Assembly (NCBI GenBank): GCA_963576475.1 | Contig: OY754970.1 | Coordinates: forward strand, 31,587,780-31,651,779 | Direction of reading: 5' to 3' | Source of the DNA: Molanna angustata | Taxonomy: Eukaryota; Arthropoda; Insecta; Trichoptera; Molannidae | Length of the DNA stretch: 64,000 bases | Shown here: positions 12,236 through 24,354 of the stretch, one piece after another | How the letters are laid out: each line of letters starts with the position of its first letter | How positions within the stretch are numbered: the first letter of the stretch is position 1 | Notes under the pieces: model-generated | The model's input: the letters and a program-made list of their open reading frames with translations, nothing else | Told to the model about the DNA's origin: nothing | Databases searched by the model: none | Program-made: the position numbers and the translations under genes

Positions 12236-12412
12236 GGACATCGTTCGTTGGAGTAGATCCAGAAGAAGACATTGGAGGGACCACGTAGACAGAATGGAGA
12301 GTGATAGACTTGCGTATATAGCAGCAAATGAAATCGCTTCTGGTCGCCGTTTACCCGGAAGACAGCTCAAGAGATGGAAGAATAGTTGGACTTCGTCATC
12401 TCAGGAGGTATA
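12236..12412 (+). pseudogene. LINE tail fragment, decayed
   Basis: It reads DIVRWSRSRRRHWRDHVDRM and then IASGRRLPGRQLKRWKNSW, the W..HV.RM...GRP..RW pattern of a non-LTR C-terminal tail. A related scrap is at 31560-31745. Confidence 0.65.
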
Positions 12413-13082
12413 TTATTTGATTTACAGACCAACACGTCTACTAGACGAAGAAGAAAATGTCACCAAAAATAATACGAATCAAAAGAATTATACCTATGAT
12501 ATTATATTCTGAGTATTTTTACAGAAATCACCTAATGACAATAAGCCCGTCAGTGTGTTAATTAAATTAATTAAAAAAATAATATATTTGTTAACGTTTT
12601 TTTTTAATATATGATTGCAAAATTTATTTCACTTCTCGAATATTTCCCGGGATAAAATACGACCTTTCCTTAAATTTGAACGTCGGCGTCGAGCTCTCTG
12701 TCAACTATATATGGCAGAGAATTCCATTCATTGAATTCTCCGCACTTATAAACATTAATGTAAATTTATAACTATTCATAAATGTAACACGGCTTTCACT
12801 ATGGCACAAATTACCCTCATTATATGGTGGGCAACACAGCGTGATAAATAGATCTCTATGTCTAATTCACAGAAACGCATCCTTATTGGCTGAATATACA
12901 AATCAAAAAAATAAGAAACAAGAGGGGATCGCTGGGTACATTTCAGGATGATGCAGCCTATATCGGTCAAGCAGGGGTGGGAAGCAATATGAAGGGCCCG
13001 CACACCTGTGGGAAAGGTGAGTAAAACAATTATTATTTTTAAAACAAACTTCAGTGACTCACAATCTTCCGTATATTTAATT
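12413..13082. other. Intronic stretch, nothing recognised
   Basis: AT-rich. It contains a small palindrome (gagaattc...gaattctc near 12716-12741) and no coding signal. Confidence 0.4.
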
Positions 13083-13262
13083 AACGACCTTCGTGGCTCA
13101 GTTGATTAAATATCTGACTGTTGACCCAAGGGTCCCGGGTTCGATCCTAGATGGAGATACAGTTTTTTATTGTGTTTTCAGACTGGATTTGTGAGGCGAT
13201 AAATATCCTTAGTCTCCAGAATATGGGTGCATGTTAAATTAATATTTGATATAGGTAGTACC
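13083..13262 (+). repeat. tRNA-derived SINE (family A)
   Basis: CCTTCGTGGCTCAGTTGATT (A box) and GTCCCGGGTTCGATCC (B box), then the same body as at 10666 (tgtgttttcagactgg, gtctccagaatatggg). It is in the opposite orientation to that copy. Confidence 0.85.
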
Positions 13263-14041
13263 TACCTACCTACCTGTTAGTATCTCGAAAACCAATACAA
13301 AAGTAACAATAAATTGTCTAAAGTATTTTTAACCTGTCTATGTATTTGACGAATTAGTTTATATTAAAGGTTATTTCTAGCCGTAATAAAATATTACAAG
13401 TACATTCTAGTCTGGCATTTTAACTGTTCAGCCACCAACCATCGTTTATAATATCCAAACGATCAATGTTCATACCTACATCACTTTATTTTATTTTTTG
13501 TTTTTACTGTGACAAAAAATGTCGTATCCTTCTTCAAAAATGATGTAAATAAGCATAATAATCACCCAGCACCCTCTGCAAGTGGCGATTTTTGTCGATT
13601 CGAGTTAAATGTAATAAAAAAGAAATTCTATCGCAATACCCTGAATTTAAAAAAAAACTCTGATTGTTCTACAGAAAATTTATTTATATTTATCATATAA
13701 ATAAAAGAAAGAGTACACGTATATGCAAATAAAAAATATTCGATTTACATACACATTGATACAAGTAGGTAAACAAGCCAAAAATGAAATAATATTTCTG
13801 GCGCAATTCAGGGGTGACATCTTTGCGAGACACCGTCACCTCATTTTTAAGGACTGTTGCTTTCATTGTTTACAATTAAACCAATTTCTCAATAGATGGC
13901 GTTACAAAAAAGGGTTCTAAGTTACTTCATAGATGACAATATTAATAATGCAATATTTTCAAATGAATCGTTTCACATAATTCAAATATATAGAACTTTC
14001 AAAAATTACACTGATAAGGAAACTCAATAACAAGACATAAT
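13263..14041. other. Intronic stretch, nothing recognised
   Basis: AT-rich. A short motif at 13567-13592 (ccctctgcaagtggc) resembles, in reverse, cacttgcgcagggygcaag at 39300 and 45220. Confidence 0.4.
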
Positions 14042-14179
14042 TGGTGAACGTTGCGCAAGCGCATAAAGTGATCACGTAAACAAGCCGATGGCAGGTCGTA
14101 AGCCCTGTAGGTGCCTTGAGTTCCTGGTTCTTCTATAATATCCCAACTTCGTCTCTATTGAGATATTAAAAGTTTGTCA
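14042..14179 (+). repeat. Dispersed element, plus copy
   Basis: It runs from gtgaacgttgcgcaagcgca through gtgatcacgtaaac to gagatattaaaagtttgtc. A closely similar copy lies inverted at 22200-22340. Confidence 0.8.
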
Positions 14180-14268
14180 GTAAAAATGACAAAAAGAATG
14201 TTTTTTATGCATCTGTTCCCGCTGCAGTGTTAGAACTGTGATAGTAGGAACTGTTTTTCTTGTTCTTA

Positions 14269-15341
14269 TTACTCTCCACACTATGGAATAGGAGAGTCAT
14301 GATTTCGCAAAATTTAAGCGTATTTTTTTACATCAATTTCTCAATGGGTATCATGTAGAGAATGCACACTATGAGTTTCGTCGTGATGTGTTTGTGTGTA
14401 TGGCGTATACACGCCGTACGCCGTAGCATTTATCTTTTTTGTGTCCTCTCTACAGCCCAAACTATAAGTCCGATCCACTTCATATTAACATCATATGTGT
14501 AAAGTGCAAAGACCTAGAGCTGATTAGTTTTCCATAGACAACTTTTGATTTCTTCTCTATGAATTCATCATTTACGTTGTTTTTTTGTCTCCTCTCTGCA
14601 GCCCAAACTATAAGTCCGATTGACTTCATATTGATATCATATGTGTTAAGTCCATAAACTTAGAGCTGATTAGTTTTCCATAGACAAAGGTTCATTTTTT
14701 CTCAATGTTTCTTTATGATTTCATATATTAAAACTGAAAAATGCTCTCACGACCTGGAAATTAGAGATATTTTAATTTGGTTTCAAATATTTGTACAACA
14801 CCAAGAATCATCATAAAATTGTATTCAAAGTTGTTCAATGTTAAAAGAAAAATATTCAGCGGTTTCAAAAATGGTATTTTATTTAATGGATGAAACTTAT
14901 ATGTAACAATAGAATTTTTTTTTTGTTTCGCAATGTTCAGTTCTTTGATTTCATATTGATATAAGAATATTAATAGCTTGAACTTAGAACTGATTAACTT
15001 TCCATAAATAACAAAATATTTCTTCATATGATATCACGTGTCAAAATTGTCAAAATGCTCTAACGCTCTTTAAAACAAAATTTATCAGCTTTTATCAAAA
15101 TATTTCATACAACATAAGCATTCTACACCATACTGCATTAATAGTTTATCTATCTTAATATAAAAATATACTATCGTTAGCAAATTTATATTCCTGGTAG
15201 TAAAATTTAGAATGAATAAAATATTTCATATAACATAAGCATATTTTACCATATTGAGATTGTCAATATTTGAAGAAGAAAAAATAAACGCTTACTATGG
15301 TGTGGAGAGTTTAGTGTTGGCCACAACCCACTCGTTTTTTA
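14269..15341 (-). mobile_element. Long member of the CGAGTGGG MITE family
   Basis: On the minus strand it starts acgagtgggttgtggccaac, then tctccacacc, and ends with a hairpin-like segment around gactctcctattccatag. It therefore shares both ends with the shorter members at 26726, 39989, 51195 and 53001. The roughly 1.07 kb body contains a duplicated block (14446-14700). No transposase frame. Confidence 0.65.
14446..15010 (+). repeat. Internal duplication, about 146-bp period
   Basis: gcccaaactataagtccgat occurs at 14455 and 14601, each followed by an attagttttccatagacaa block. A third, degraded block lies near 14945-15010. Confidence 0.8.
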
Positions 15342-16136
15342 AATGTTCTTATAAAATAAATAAACTTAATTCAATGCAATGAGTAACTTCTTTCATCTTA
15401 AATATCTCATTCAGACGTTTAACAAAAGTAGTATTTTTGTCCTATAATAATATGATAGCCTCAAACATAAAAGTATAAATAGAATCAATATGAAATCATT
15501 ATAGTATTGTTTATTGATCATTCAAGCAACAGTATTCAATAACGAGATCATTATTAATATTGTCAATTAATGTTATTTAACCGATACATACAAATAAATA
15601 TATTGATGTGTTATTTTACTAAACAAGCAGGAAGTCAAAAGCGGTTTTATTAAATCATTTTGAAGTTTGAAACAATGCTGGAAATAATTTACTTGTTACT
15701 CCTACATAATAACATACGACATAAATATTTTATTGTGTCGAATTATTAATTATTACTTATAAGTATTTTATTTTAATGACGCACTTCTACTATTACTCAT
15801 AATATTTTTATATGTTAGTTTTTGTACCTAAATGTGCAAACACTTACAAGTACATAATATAAACTAGATGTTGTTTTTGAAATACATTATATTTGAACAT
15901 TAGAATTCAACGACGTTAAAAAAAATGTGAAATTGCCATAGGCGTTGTGCGTCATCAATTTTTAAAATTATAAAAAACTGTAATTTTTAAATATCTAAAT
16001 AATCTAATATATACATACTCGTACACAACTGATTCATGAATAAAAACATTTTTCTCAATATGCTTTACAACTCCGCAAAGTTGTCTTTTCGTACAAAAAT
16101 TTACAAGAACTGGGAAAATTGATAGATTTTTTGTAT
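15342..16136. other. Intronic stretch, nothing recognised
   Basis: AT-rich, with only short frames and no repeat I could match elsewhere in the window. Confidence 0.4.
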
Positions 16137-16424
16137 TTAAAAAAGGGCTAAAAATTGAATCTTCGTTGCTACAAGGTCCGCATGTCCAATGGGTCCAGAT
16201 AAATTCCCTCGGAGATCGTTGTAGAATTCTCGTCGGAAAGTTAACACGGATAAATGAGTGCATCCCCAAAGAATATGTTCAGAAGTCCGTTCAGGGTTAT
16301 CACAAAGCTGACACGAAGACAAATCGGATAAGTGAAAACGAAAAAGATAAACTGCCATGTCCAATAATCGGGAATAACCAATGAAGAAGAAATTCGAAGT
16401 CCTCACTTCGGAAAGAGCTATCAA
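16137..16424 (-). pseudogene. R1/I-type LINE C-terminal fragment
   Basis: Minus strand: YLFRFHLSDLSSCQLC, then TSEHILWGCTH, and GPIGHADLV. The C-x2-C-x8-H-x4-C zinc-finger-like tail after the RNase H region is typical of I/R1-group retrotransposons. It matches the better preserved copy at 21218-22018. Confidence 0.8.
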
Positions 16425-16439
16425 TATTGGTCGGTATAG

Positions 16440-16800
16440 TATTAGAATCTGTTGAAGATGTTGCGCTGGACAGGTTGTGTGACACGTCTTGATAGAGTTC
16501 GCAACGAGTACGTCAGAAGATCCTTTAAGATAGCCCCTATAGAAGAGATATTAAAAGAGGGCAGACAACGATGGTATGGCCATGTCATGCGAAGGAAGGA
16601 CACCTACTTCATCAAAACTGTGCTCGGTATCCCCTCAAAACCACGAGGAAGAGGCAGACAGCCGGCGATATGGTGGACGAGTATCGAGAGGGAGCTGGCG
16701 GCACAAGGTGTCCCACAGGAGACAACCCAGAGTCGCAGGTCATGGCGACTGATGACTATGAGGCCCGACCCCGGATGAACTGGGGATAGAGGGGCAGGAA
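16440..16800 (+). pseudogene. RTE-like LINE C-terminus
   Basis: An open frame from 16452 reads LRWTGCVTRLDRVRNEYVRR, then RQRWYGHVMRRKDTYFIKTV, then KPRGRGRQPAIWW and WRLMTMRPDPG. This is the conserved post-RT tail of RTE-like LINEs. It is 5'-truncated but has no stop over about 108 codons, so it is younger than most LINE scraps here. Confidence 0.82.
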
Positions 16801-17371
16801 ATGATGATTATAGTATTAGAATCTGTTAGTTGAGCACGAATAAATGGTAGGAAATTATTGTTGAACGTTTAAACTCCTTCCATGAAACCATTTGGTACAT
16901 CTTGTTCCATATTACCAAACGAGGTGATGCCTTGGATAGTATTTCAGCGGTGACTGGAAAGTCATGGGGTACCTTGTCAATCAAAATACCTGATTATCCA
17001 GCATTTTTCTTCACGATGCATTTTAGGAGTTGGGAGTCAGCTGAGCTTGTACACAACATGCTCTTTTAATCTTAGAATGAAGCACCACAGCTGCGGCGTG
17101 GGGTCAAAGATTATATTCGTATATTGGTTTTATACAATTTCTGACAAAACTATACAAACATTAAACCGTACAAGTAATAGCTCAAATTAAAACTTATGTT
17201 CCCTAAAGCCAATGCTTAATTCATTTTAGTACAATTTGAAATATGAAGAAACCGAATTTTGAAAAAAGAGTTTTTTTAAAGGCATATCTCGATTACACCA
17301 TATAAGTTTTAATTTAAAGAAAATTTTCTATAAAACGGTAAAAAATTTCTTTTTTTTTTTTAGAAAAAAAT
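16801..17371. other. Intronic stretch, nothing recognised
   Basis: Mixed composition (less AT-rich at 16860-17110). No family recognised. Confidence 0.4.
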
Positions 17372-17540
17372 GAATACCTATATCCTTGTTAAACAAGTAC
17401 ATTATACATCTTCCTACGTTCCCTAAAATAAGCAAATAAATGCTTGTGCTTAGGTGAACGAAATCGGTCGAGGCAGAATTCGAACTCGCGACGACTGGAT
17501 TACTAGCCCAGCGCGCTAACCGCTCTGCCACCGACCCATC
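17372..17540 (-). repeat. tRNA-Thr-like SINE (family B)
   Basis: On the minus strand: GGTCGGTGGCAGAGCGGTTA (A box), an anticodon-like loop CTAGTAA (AGT, Thr) on a CTGGG/TCCAG stem, and GCGAGTTCGAATTCTGCC (B box). T-arm mismatches argue against function. The downstream region (ccctaaaataag, cttgttaaacaagtac) is shared with 62440-62628, which marks it as a SINE. Confidence 0.8.
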
Positions 17541-18384
17541 TTCAAAAAAATCATCTTTTTAAAAAAAACATTTTTGAGAGGATATTGTCAATGTCAATTT
17601 GAAATCACAGATTTTTGAGGGTTGCAAATCTGGATTTGTAGTCCCAGTATTTTTCATAATAGTCACTTTAAATATCATTAAGTAATAGGTATTCTATTTA
17701 ATTTACCCAAAAGCATAGGGGGTGAAGCGGTCATTAGATGAAAAATTAAAAAAAAACAAACAATACTCTCATTAATGTCAATATTATTATGAAATTTAAT
17801 TGTGATTAAATTTAATTTATGAATAGTTGATATAACGACGCGATAAGCTCACCGTAGCGGTCTGAGCCAGATAGTTTAACACATAAAATGAGACAGGAGA
17901 TTTTTCACTGTCGATTCCCATGGTGGTCAAACGTTCGGAATATATTATCTACCTAACACGCCGTATAATAATAATAATAATGTTATATGTGTGCGGAGGC
18001 TGGAGGCTGGACGGGGCATGGACCGACCCGAATGGTATTACCTCCCGCGATTGGTCTTCTCCGAATACCCGAGTCTCCCGACTGGTCAAGTCAGCCTATC
18101 TCTCTGATGCGGGAGCGCGATGACTTCACTATCTCTGCCAGATGGTCTGACCTTCCAACAGGTGTGTGTTCCCTCCATTATATCAACATCGTCTCGAGCT
18201 GATCGGCACCGGGATAAAAAGAAAGACATAATTGAAAATGAAGTCATAAATAACCTACTTACATACCTATCTAATAATAATATCTACATGTTGTTTTGAT
18301 TTTATTTCTGTTAATAATAATATGAAGATTCTCAGTCAGCGATGTACGGTACCACTTATACTTCACTTTTTTTAACTTTTCTAC
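17541..18384. other. Intronic stretch with a GC-rich patch
   Basis: Positions 17985-18215 are clearly GC-richer than their surroundings and open in two frames for about 70 codons. I see no recognisable motif and treat it as unidentified repeat sequence. Confidence 0.4.
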
Positions 18385-18540
18385 GGACAATTCTTGGTAG
18401 ACTCCATTGCAAATTATAAATAAATTTGGTATGGTAAAATAAAACCAAATTTTTCAGTTCTACTACTTTAATGACACTGACTAGTTTCGGTCATCCAGTG
18501 ACCAAGGTAAGCAGAGAGAACCGAGCGTAACACATTCCAT
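18385..18540 (-). mobile_element. Penelope-like 3' end, degenerate hammerhead-like hairpin
   Basis: Minus strand: hairpin GGTCA-ctgga-TGACC, then GAAACTAGTC, a downstream agttctac-like block and caatggagt. The same order of blocks is seen at 30860-31020. The core expected before the hairpin (CTGANGA) is degenerate. Confidence 0.45.
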
Positions 18541-19599
18541 TTATAGCTCCTCCAACATTGGAACTGAACATTGTGTAATATTTTTTTTTATTTATTCATT
18601 TAAAAATCATTTTTTACAAGTATAATAATATCTGATGTAGGTACAATATAAATTAACACAGTAGTAAATAAAATGTAAAATATAATAAAAAAATTAAGTT
18701 AAACGTTATAAGTTTAAGTCATCAGTGTATATATATTTATTTTAATTTGTGGATTAGTATTTTACCAGGCTATGCCTGTCCCAGAGTAGCGTTATGTAAA
18801 TCAGTTCTATTATTTTTTATTCGTCATAGTGTAAGTTAATTTTTTTATAAGGTTTAGTGGTAGGTTGAAGTGGGCCAGAAGTGCAAGTGTACATTATTTG
18901 ATAATAGTTATATTCATTCATTCATATTCATACCATCACAGCAAATCCCACAATGTGGGGTAACTAGCGACAGGTCTGCGGGTGAGCATAGCCAATTTTT
19001 AGACCTCACCACTCCATTAACATATAAGAATATTTACAGGAATCTGCCGACTTCCATAGAGTGAATTTTAACTTATTTTTTTAAAGTTTCTTTTTTTTAT
19101 GCTTTTGTTTTTATACATACTTACTTAAACAAATACGCGGATCCTAAAATCAAATTCAATATACGTACCTACGTACCTTTGTACTAAAATTATAAATATT
19201 TTAACAGACGCATTGAGTGCAACTATGTAATTTAAAATAAAAAGTATTTATACAAAAAATCACTGTTAATATAGTTCTAGGTCCTAGGGTGTTGTTTAAA
19301 TTCTTACTAAGATTGTCATTTGACAGATTTAAAGAGATTTATTTCAATCCACATAAACAATAAATAAATAACAATAGTGCAACAATAGTACAATTAATTA
19401 TGCAACATAGACAATTTAGAATATGGTTGCACTGACAAATTGCTCCGAGAGGACACTTAAAACATGAACAGAATCAGTACTTACAACATGAAAACAATTT
19501 ACTAGTAGTACCAACATCTATGATCCATGCTTGGTATAAGCCTAAGAGATAAGAAATAAGGAAAGCCTAAGAGATAATGAAATGAATAAATTAGGAAGA
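18541..19599. other. Intronic stretch with one dispersed repeat
   Basis: AT-rich. 18945-18990 (acaatgtggggtaactagcg) recurs at 35282 as acaatgtggggtcaccagcg, so both belong to some dispersed family not identified here. Confidence 0.45.
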
Positions 19600-19860
19600 G
19601 AACAGAGTAGCGGATGTTATGGAACGCGTAGCTAGATTGAAATGGCAAAGGGCGAGCCATATTGCAAGACGACACCACAAGATGAACTCCTAAAATATTA
19701 AGATGGAGACCTTGGGAAAAAAAGACCTCAAAAAATATGGTCCGACGACATAGCCGCTGTGGGGGGTACAAATTGGCTGCAAGCAGCAACCGACAAAAAG
19801 AAATGGAAGGGTATGGAAGAGGCCTATATTCAGCAGTGGAGGATAGAGGGATGAAGAAGA
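19600..19860 (+). pseudogene. LINE tail fragment, decayed
   Basis: Interrupted frames give RVADVMERVARLKWQRASHI, then GDLGKKRPQKIWSDDI, then WLQAATDKKKWKGMEEAYIQ. These match the R...W.GH.AR / RP...W.DDI / W..A..R..W..MEEAY tail of a non-LTR element. Confidence 0.7.
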
Positions 19861-20859
19861 AAAAGAAGAAGAAGACCAACATTCAGTGGATAAGAACTAT
19901 TCCACTAAGCAGTGTTGTGTCAGAATAGCTTTACATTAATTTTAAATGACATTAAATAAAATGGTCATTAGATTTATGTTGATATTATTATAAATAGAGT
20001 CATTTGACAAATGGAGAAATAAGGCCGGAACATTCTTCGTTTATACGTCACACAAAAGTGCACGGAAAAGAAAAAGATAACTCGACATTTCCTACGGAAT
20101 CTTACGTAACAGGTACCAACAGTAATGTTATAGATAATTTGAAGCAAATATGTTTGAGAAACTTTAAGTTTTGTTTGGATTTATCGTAATTTATTTTGTA
20201 TCAAACAATAATATAGTCTGGAATGTTTGTGTGTGGGATACTATAGCGAACAGTTCCATACTGAATTGATACTAAAATATTATACTCTCTATTGATTTAT
20301 GTGATTCGAGAAGCTATAAAATAGGAAGTAGCCAACCAATTTTCGATCTATATAAATTTAACATGAGCAAACTCGGTAAGTATTAAATTCAACATTGGTA
20401 AACTCATATAAAATAAATTCAACGTGGGTACAATTATGTAAAACTAAAAAAAATAACTATGAGCATTAAAATTTAAGTATTTTGTTTGTCTTTGGTTACT
20501 TTTTGATACAACTCCGAAATGATTACAATGAATTCAATATAAAGAATAACATCCATCATTTAAATTTTACTGCGATAGTACAAAATCGATTTAAATTTAC
20601 ATTTTTTTTACAATAAATAATTTACACACCAACTAAGACAATGTTAAATGCTTCTGGGCTACCTAGTGGTGACCCATAATTTAAATATATAAAAAAATAA
20701 TTAAGTTATTTTTTTTTAAATAGAAAAAGACATAATATGTAAAATTTATGATCTGTTTTGTACTGGTTCAAGTTGTTTTACGATAACTTTAGGTATAGGT
20801 AATTTTATCCAACTACAAATAGGTTAACAATAAAATTGATTGGAGCATTAAATGGCAGG
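19861..20859. other. Intronic stretch, nothing recognised
   Basis: AT-rich with no matched repeat or coding signal. Confidence 0.4.
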
Positions 20860-21217
20860 TCACTCTAATGTATGCTAGTGAGACATGAACATGGCAGAAG
20901 GCGCATGAAATTAGTATAAACGCGGGTGAAATTAATCACTAAGACGAATGTGTGGTTAAACGATGTTTGATAGAATAAGAAATGAGTATATTAGACGAAA
21001 ATGTAGGATTGAAAGAAATATCGTAAGTAAGATGAAAATAAAAGTTCCAAGATGGTTTGGCCATATAGAAAGAATGAGTGATGACCATCTGACAAAAAGT
21101 ATACCTACATGGCTGATAAAAGAGGAACGAAAAGTGCACAATCAGATAAATGAAACATTGAAAGATGAAGATTTTAGAAGTAAGAATAACAGAAGAAGAA
21201 CTTGTATGAACTTGTAT
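20860..21217 (+). pseudogene. RTE-like LINE C-terminus, 5' part (interrupted)
   Basis: It reads MYASET, then FDRIRNEYIRRKCRIERNIV, then RWFGHIERMSDDHLTKSI, then RRRTCM. It closely resembles the tail of the open copy at 45297-46325. At 21217 it is interrupted by another LINE and continues at 22029. Confidence 0.85.
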
Positions 21218-22018
21218 AATTCAACGTAGAGGTGCTATTTTCAATTTATTGCGAGGCCGTCCTTCTGTCGTCGGTGACACTTCTTTTCACCCCCCTAAAA
21301 GTCGAATGTCTCGAAGCTCAATTAAGAGAAACGTGAGCGACACTCTACTAAACATTTGGCAAAACCGCTGGACGACCTGTCTAGTTGGTAGAGTTACCTT
21401 TTTATTTTTTCCTGACGTGAGGTCGCGACTGAAATCTCCTTGGGTTGTTCCAGACTTTTGGACTTCTCAATTTCTCACAGGACACGGTAACTTTAAAAGC
21501 TATCTCCATCGCTTCAACATTGCTCCCTCTTCCTCATGTCAGTTTTGTCATTGTCCGGACCAAACTTCGGATCACATCCTTTGGGAGTGTTCCCACCCAA
21601 TTGTGTCCTCTTTCAGATCGGAGCTCCTCGTTGCTGTCCGTGGGCCTCTTCAAGGTCCCATTGGACATGCGGACTTAGTGATCTCGAAGAACAATTACAA
21701 AGCCTTCAAACGATTTTGCCATAGATACGGTGCCTTATTATCCGAAGATTCTCACTGACTTTTCTGTTTCCAGAGATCTTGGTCACTTCTCTGATGCCCT
21801 ATATATATGGATCTGAAGTCGCCGACAGTCCGCAAGTGTGAATCTCAATTCGCACTTGTTGATTGTTCTTTTTGCACCATGGTGCCGAGATTGCTAATCT
21901 AGAGGGCTCCATGAGCTACTCTTCGTGCCATGCATTGTTTTTTTGTCATTCATTCTAGCGTTCTGCGAAGGGGCCGTTGACAGTCCCCATATGCGGAGCG
22001 GGTGGTGGTGGGAGTAGC
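21218..22018 (+). mobile_element. R1/I-type LINE 3' end inserted in an RTE-like LINE
   Basis: An 801-bp, 5'-truncated insertion flanked by the 10-bp duplication GAACTTGTAT (21208-21217 and 22019-22028). Its open frame reads through WQNRWTTCLVGRVTFLFFPD, then FLTGHGNFKSYLHRFNI, then the zinc-finger-like C-x2-C-x8-H-x4-C (SCQFC...DHILWEC), ending LLSEDSH. The 3' UTR ends in a gagcgggtggtggtg motif shared with copies at 27940, 29560 and 57965. Confidence 0.88.
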
Positions 22019-22150
22019 GAACTTGTATGAGACGATGCATGGACGCGAATGAAGCAAGAAATGTATGTCAAGAGAGAGGAGTCTGGCGTTCGGTTTTCCC
22101 TGCCTATCCCAAATAGGGAGATAACGTGATGGTATGGGAGCAATAAAAGT
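22019..22150 (+). pseudogene. RTE-like LINE C-terminus, 3' part
   Basis: It continues the host LINE after the insertion: MRRCMDANEARNVCQ, then VWRSVFPAYPK and a stop. Its 3' tail is tgatggtatgg, as in other members. Confidence 0.85.
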
Positions 22151-22199
22151 ATTAACAAAACATCCTATGCAAAGCCCACAAGGAAAAAAAATTTTTTTT

Positions 22200-22340
22200 T
22201 GACAAACTTTTTAACATCTCAATAGAGACGAAGTTGTAATATTATAGAAGAACCGGGAACACAAGGCACCTACAGGGCTTACGACGTGTCATCGACTGGT
22301 TTACGTGATCACTTTATGTGCTTGCGCAACGTTCACCAAT
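22200..22340 (-). repeat. Dispersed element, inverted copy of 14042
   Basis: It runs from gacaaactttttaacatctc to gcgcaacgttcacc, the reverse of 14042-14179. The two could pair in the cv-2 pre-mRNA. Confidence 0.8.
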
Positions 22341-23269
22341 ATATTTTGTAATTACCAAATAAATTTTATAATATAATATTAGGAACCGCCTGTATAATAT
22401 CCAGATGCTCGTCACACCCCTCGCTGAGTTTCACAAACAAGAAGGTTAGCAATATTTTAATTTGCCAATTTTTTATTTATTGTTTATTCAATTTGCGGTG
22501 AGATAACGTCCTACACAAAAAACGAATATAACGTTGAAAGTTTCCGGTGCGGTCGATCGAAACTTTTTGAGAGTCAATGGATATCGGACTGCTTTTGTAC
22601 TCCATAACAATATTTTAATAGGATTTACCTTTGTCAATTTATTGTCTAAAAGGTATCCTTTGTCTCGGTTGTCGTTTTAATATCAATAAACATCTGACAA
22701 CAAAAAAATACACGGCGTAAAACTTAATACACGCTGAATTATTATTGATTCTGCATCGTAAAATGTCTCGGGGGTTTTGTTAATAACTATGTAAATAATG
22801 TCATTCAATAGACGGGCAAAACTGAAATATACGATATATTTTATCGGTTGCGAATGATTTATTTAGGTCTACCGCGTGGAAACACCCCATGTAAAAAATG
22901 GTCCGGTCAAGACATGGAATGTAATAAAGAGATCCTTCACTGTACACATCTTGTTGCTAAATATCGAATATTACATAGTCGAATAAGTACAAATACTTAC
23001 AACATACTTAGTTATTCATAATGGATCAAATAGGAAATGAATGCTAATCGAAAGCACATCATTTCCAACAATAATTATAATGCGTTGTCAAATTAATAAC
23101 GTGTTGCTGAATGGTTCAAAAATCGAATCATTATGTATTATGAGTAGGTATCTACAGTGTCCTTAAATGCAGGGCCGGATAAATCATAGAACAATCAGGA
23201 ACAAGAAGTCAGGGCGGTAGTCTTAAAAAGGGCGCTTAAAATTCTAAAATGTTATATAAATCATAAATC
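22341..23269. other. Intronic stretch, nothing recognised
   Basis: Mildly AT-rich with no matched repeat. Confidence 0.4.
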
Positions 23270-23335
23270 CACAGGTATGGCGCTCGGTTCTCTTTGCGTA
23301 CCCGGATAGAGGCTCGGCATGATGGTGTAAATATG
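23270..23335 (+). pseudogene. RTE-like LINE 3' tail scrap
   Basis: ggcgctcggttctctttgcg followed by gcatgatggtgtaaatatg corresponds to the last codons and tail of the RTE-like family (VWRSV..AYP, tgatggtatg). Confidence 0.5.
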
Positions 23336-23639
23336 TAATATTATTATGAATCTCCAATTGTTATATTTCTCATGTAAATTTATAAAAGTATATTGAAATA
23401 ATGAAATCTTCTTAAACTAATATTATAATATAAATGGTAGAAAAATGTAAAATTGGCCAATTCTTTTATAAAATTTTATTAGAACAATCTGTTGAAAATC
23501 GTAAAAACAGCGTAATTTACAATTTTGTTGCCTTGAATATCGCGAATTGTAATGACTATCAAGTTGATAAAACTACATTTTGAAATTGTAAAAATTTATA
23601 CAAATAATTACTTACAACCTTGACTTAGATATATTGTTA

Positions 23640-23857
<218 letters not shown>

Positions 23858-24064
23858 TTTATATGCACCAATTTACTGCATATTAAAATCGTTATACAAA
23901 TTCTCCTGGTTTTCCATTTCTCTCTCTCCACCCCGTACATGTACTGACTTGATGCACGTAATTAATTATTTTTATTGTTGTGAAATATAATTTTTTTACT
24001 CGATAATTTTCTTAGCTGTATGCAACCTCGCAATAATTGACAGGACGTTGTTAATCCCTGCTTG

Positions 24065-24118
24065 TCTCATGCAAACTACTGGTTAGTTGGTGGCTGTGGT
24101 TCGATTCCCGTCACAAGG
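24065..24118 (+). repeat. tRNA-like fragment
   Basis: A degenerate A-box region (actggttagttggtggc) and a B-box-like GTTCGATTCCC. There is no foldable tRNA. It is followed by a small GC hairpin (gcgaagccccaggcttcgcc). Confidence 0.35.
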
Positions 24119-24354
24119 CGAAGCCCCAGGCTTCGCCCCACGGATTCACACCGTAGCAATTGGCTATATTTTTATAAACAACTATATATGTAGGTTTAGG
24201 TAATATTAACAAACTAATTCGTCATTTTAGACCCGATGTAATATTACATAATTTTAAATTGTTCTACATTTAAAATTCCAATAAAATGGGGGGGGGGGGC
24301 GGATTCAAATATATTGCTATGGGCGCAAAAACACGTTTATCCGGCTCTGCTCAA

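Noticed and set aside
17460..17540. tRNA-Thr(AGT) gene on the minus strand
   Set aside because: T-arm and acceptor mismatches, plus a shared downstream body with 62440-62628, indicate a SINE.
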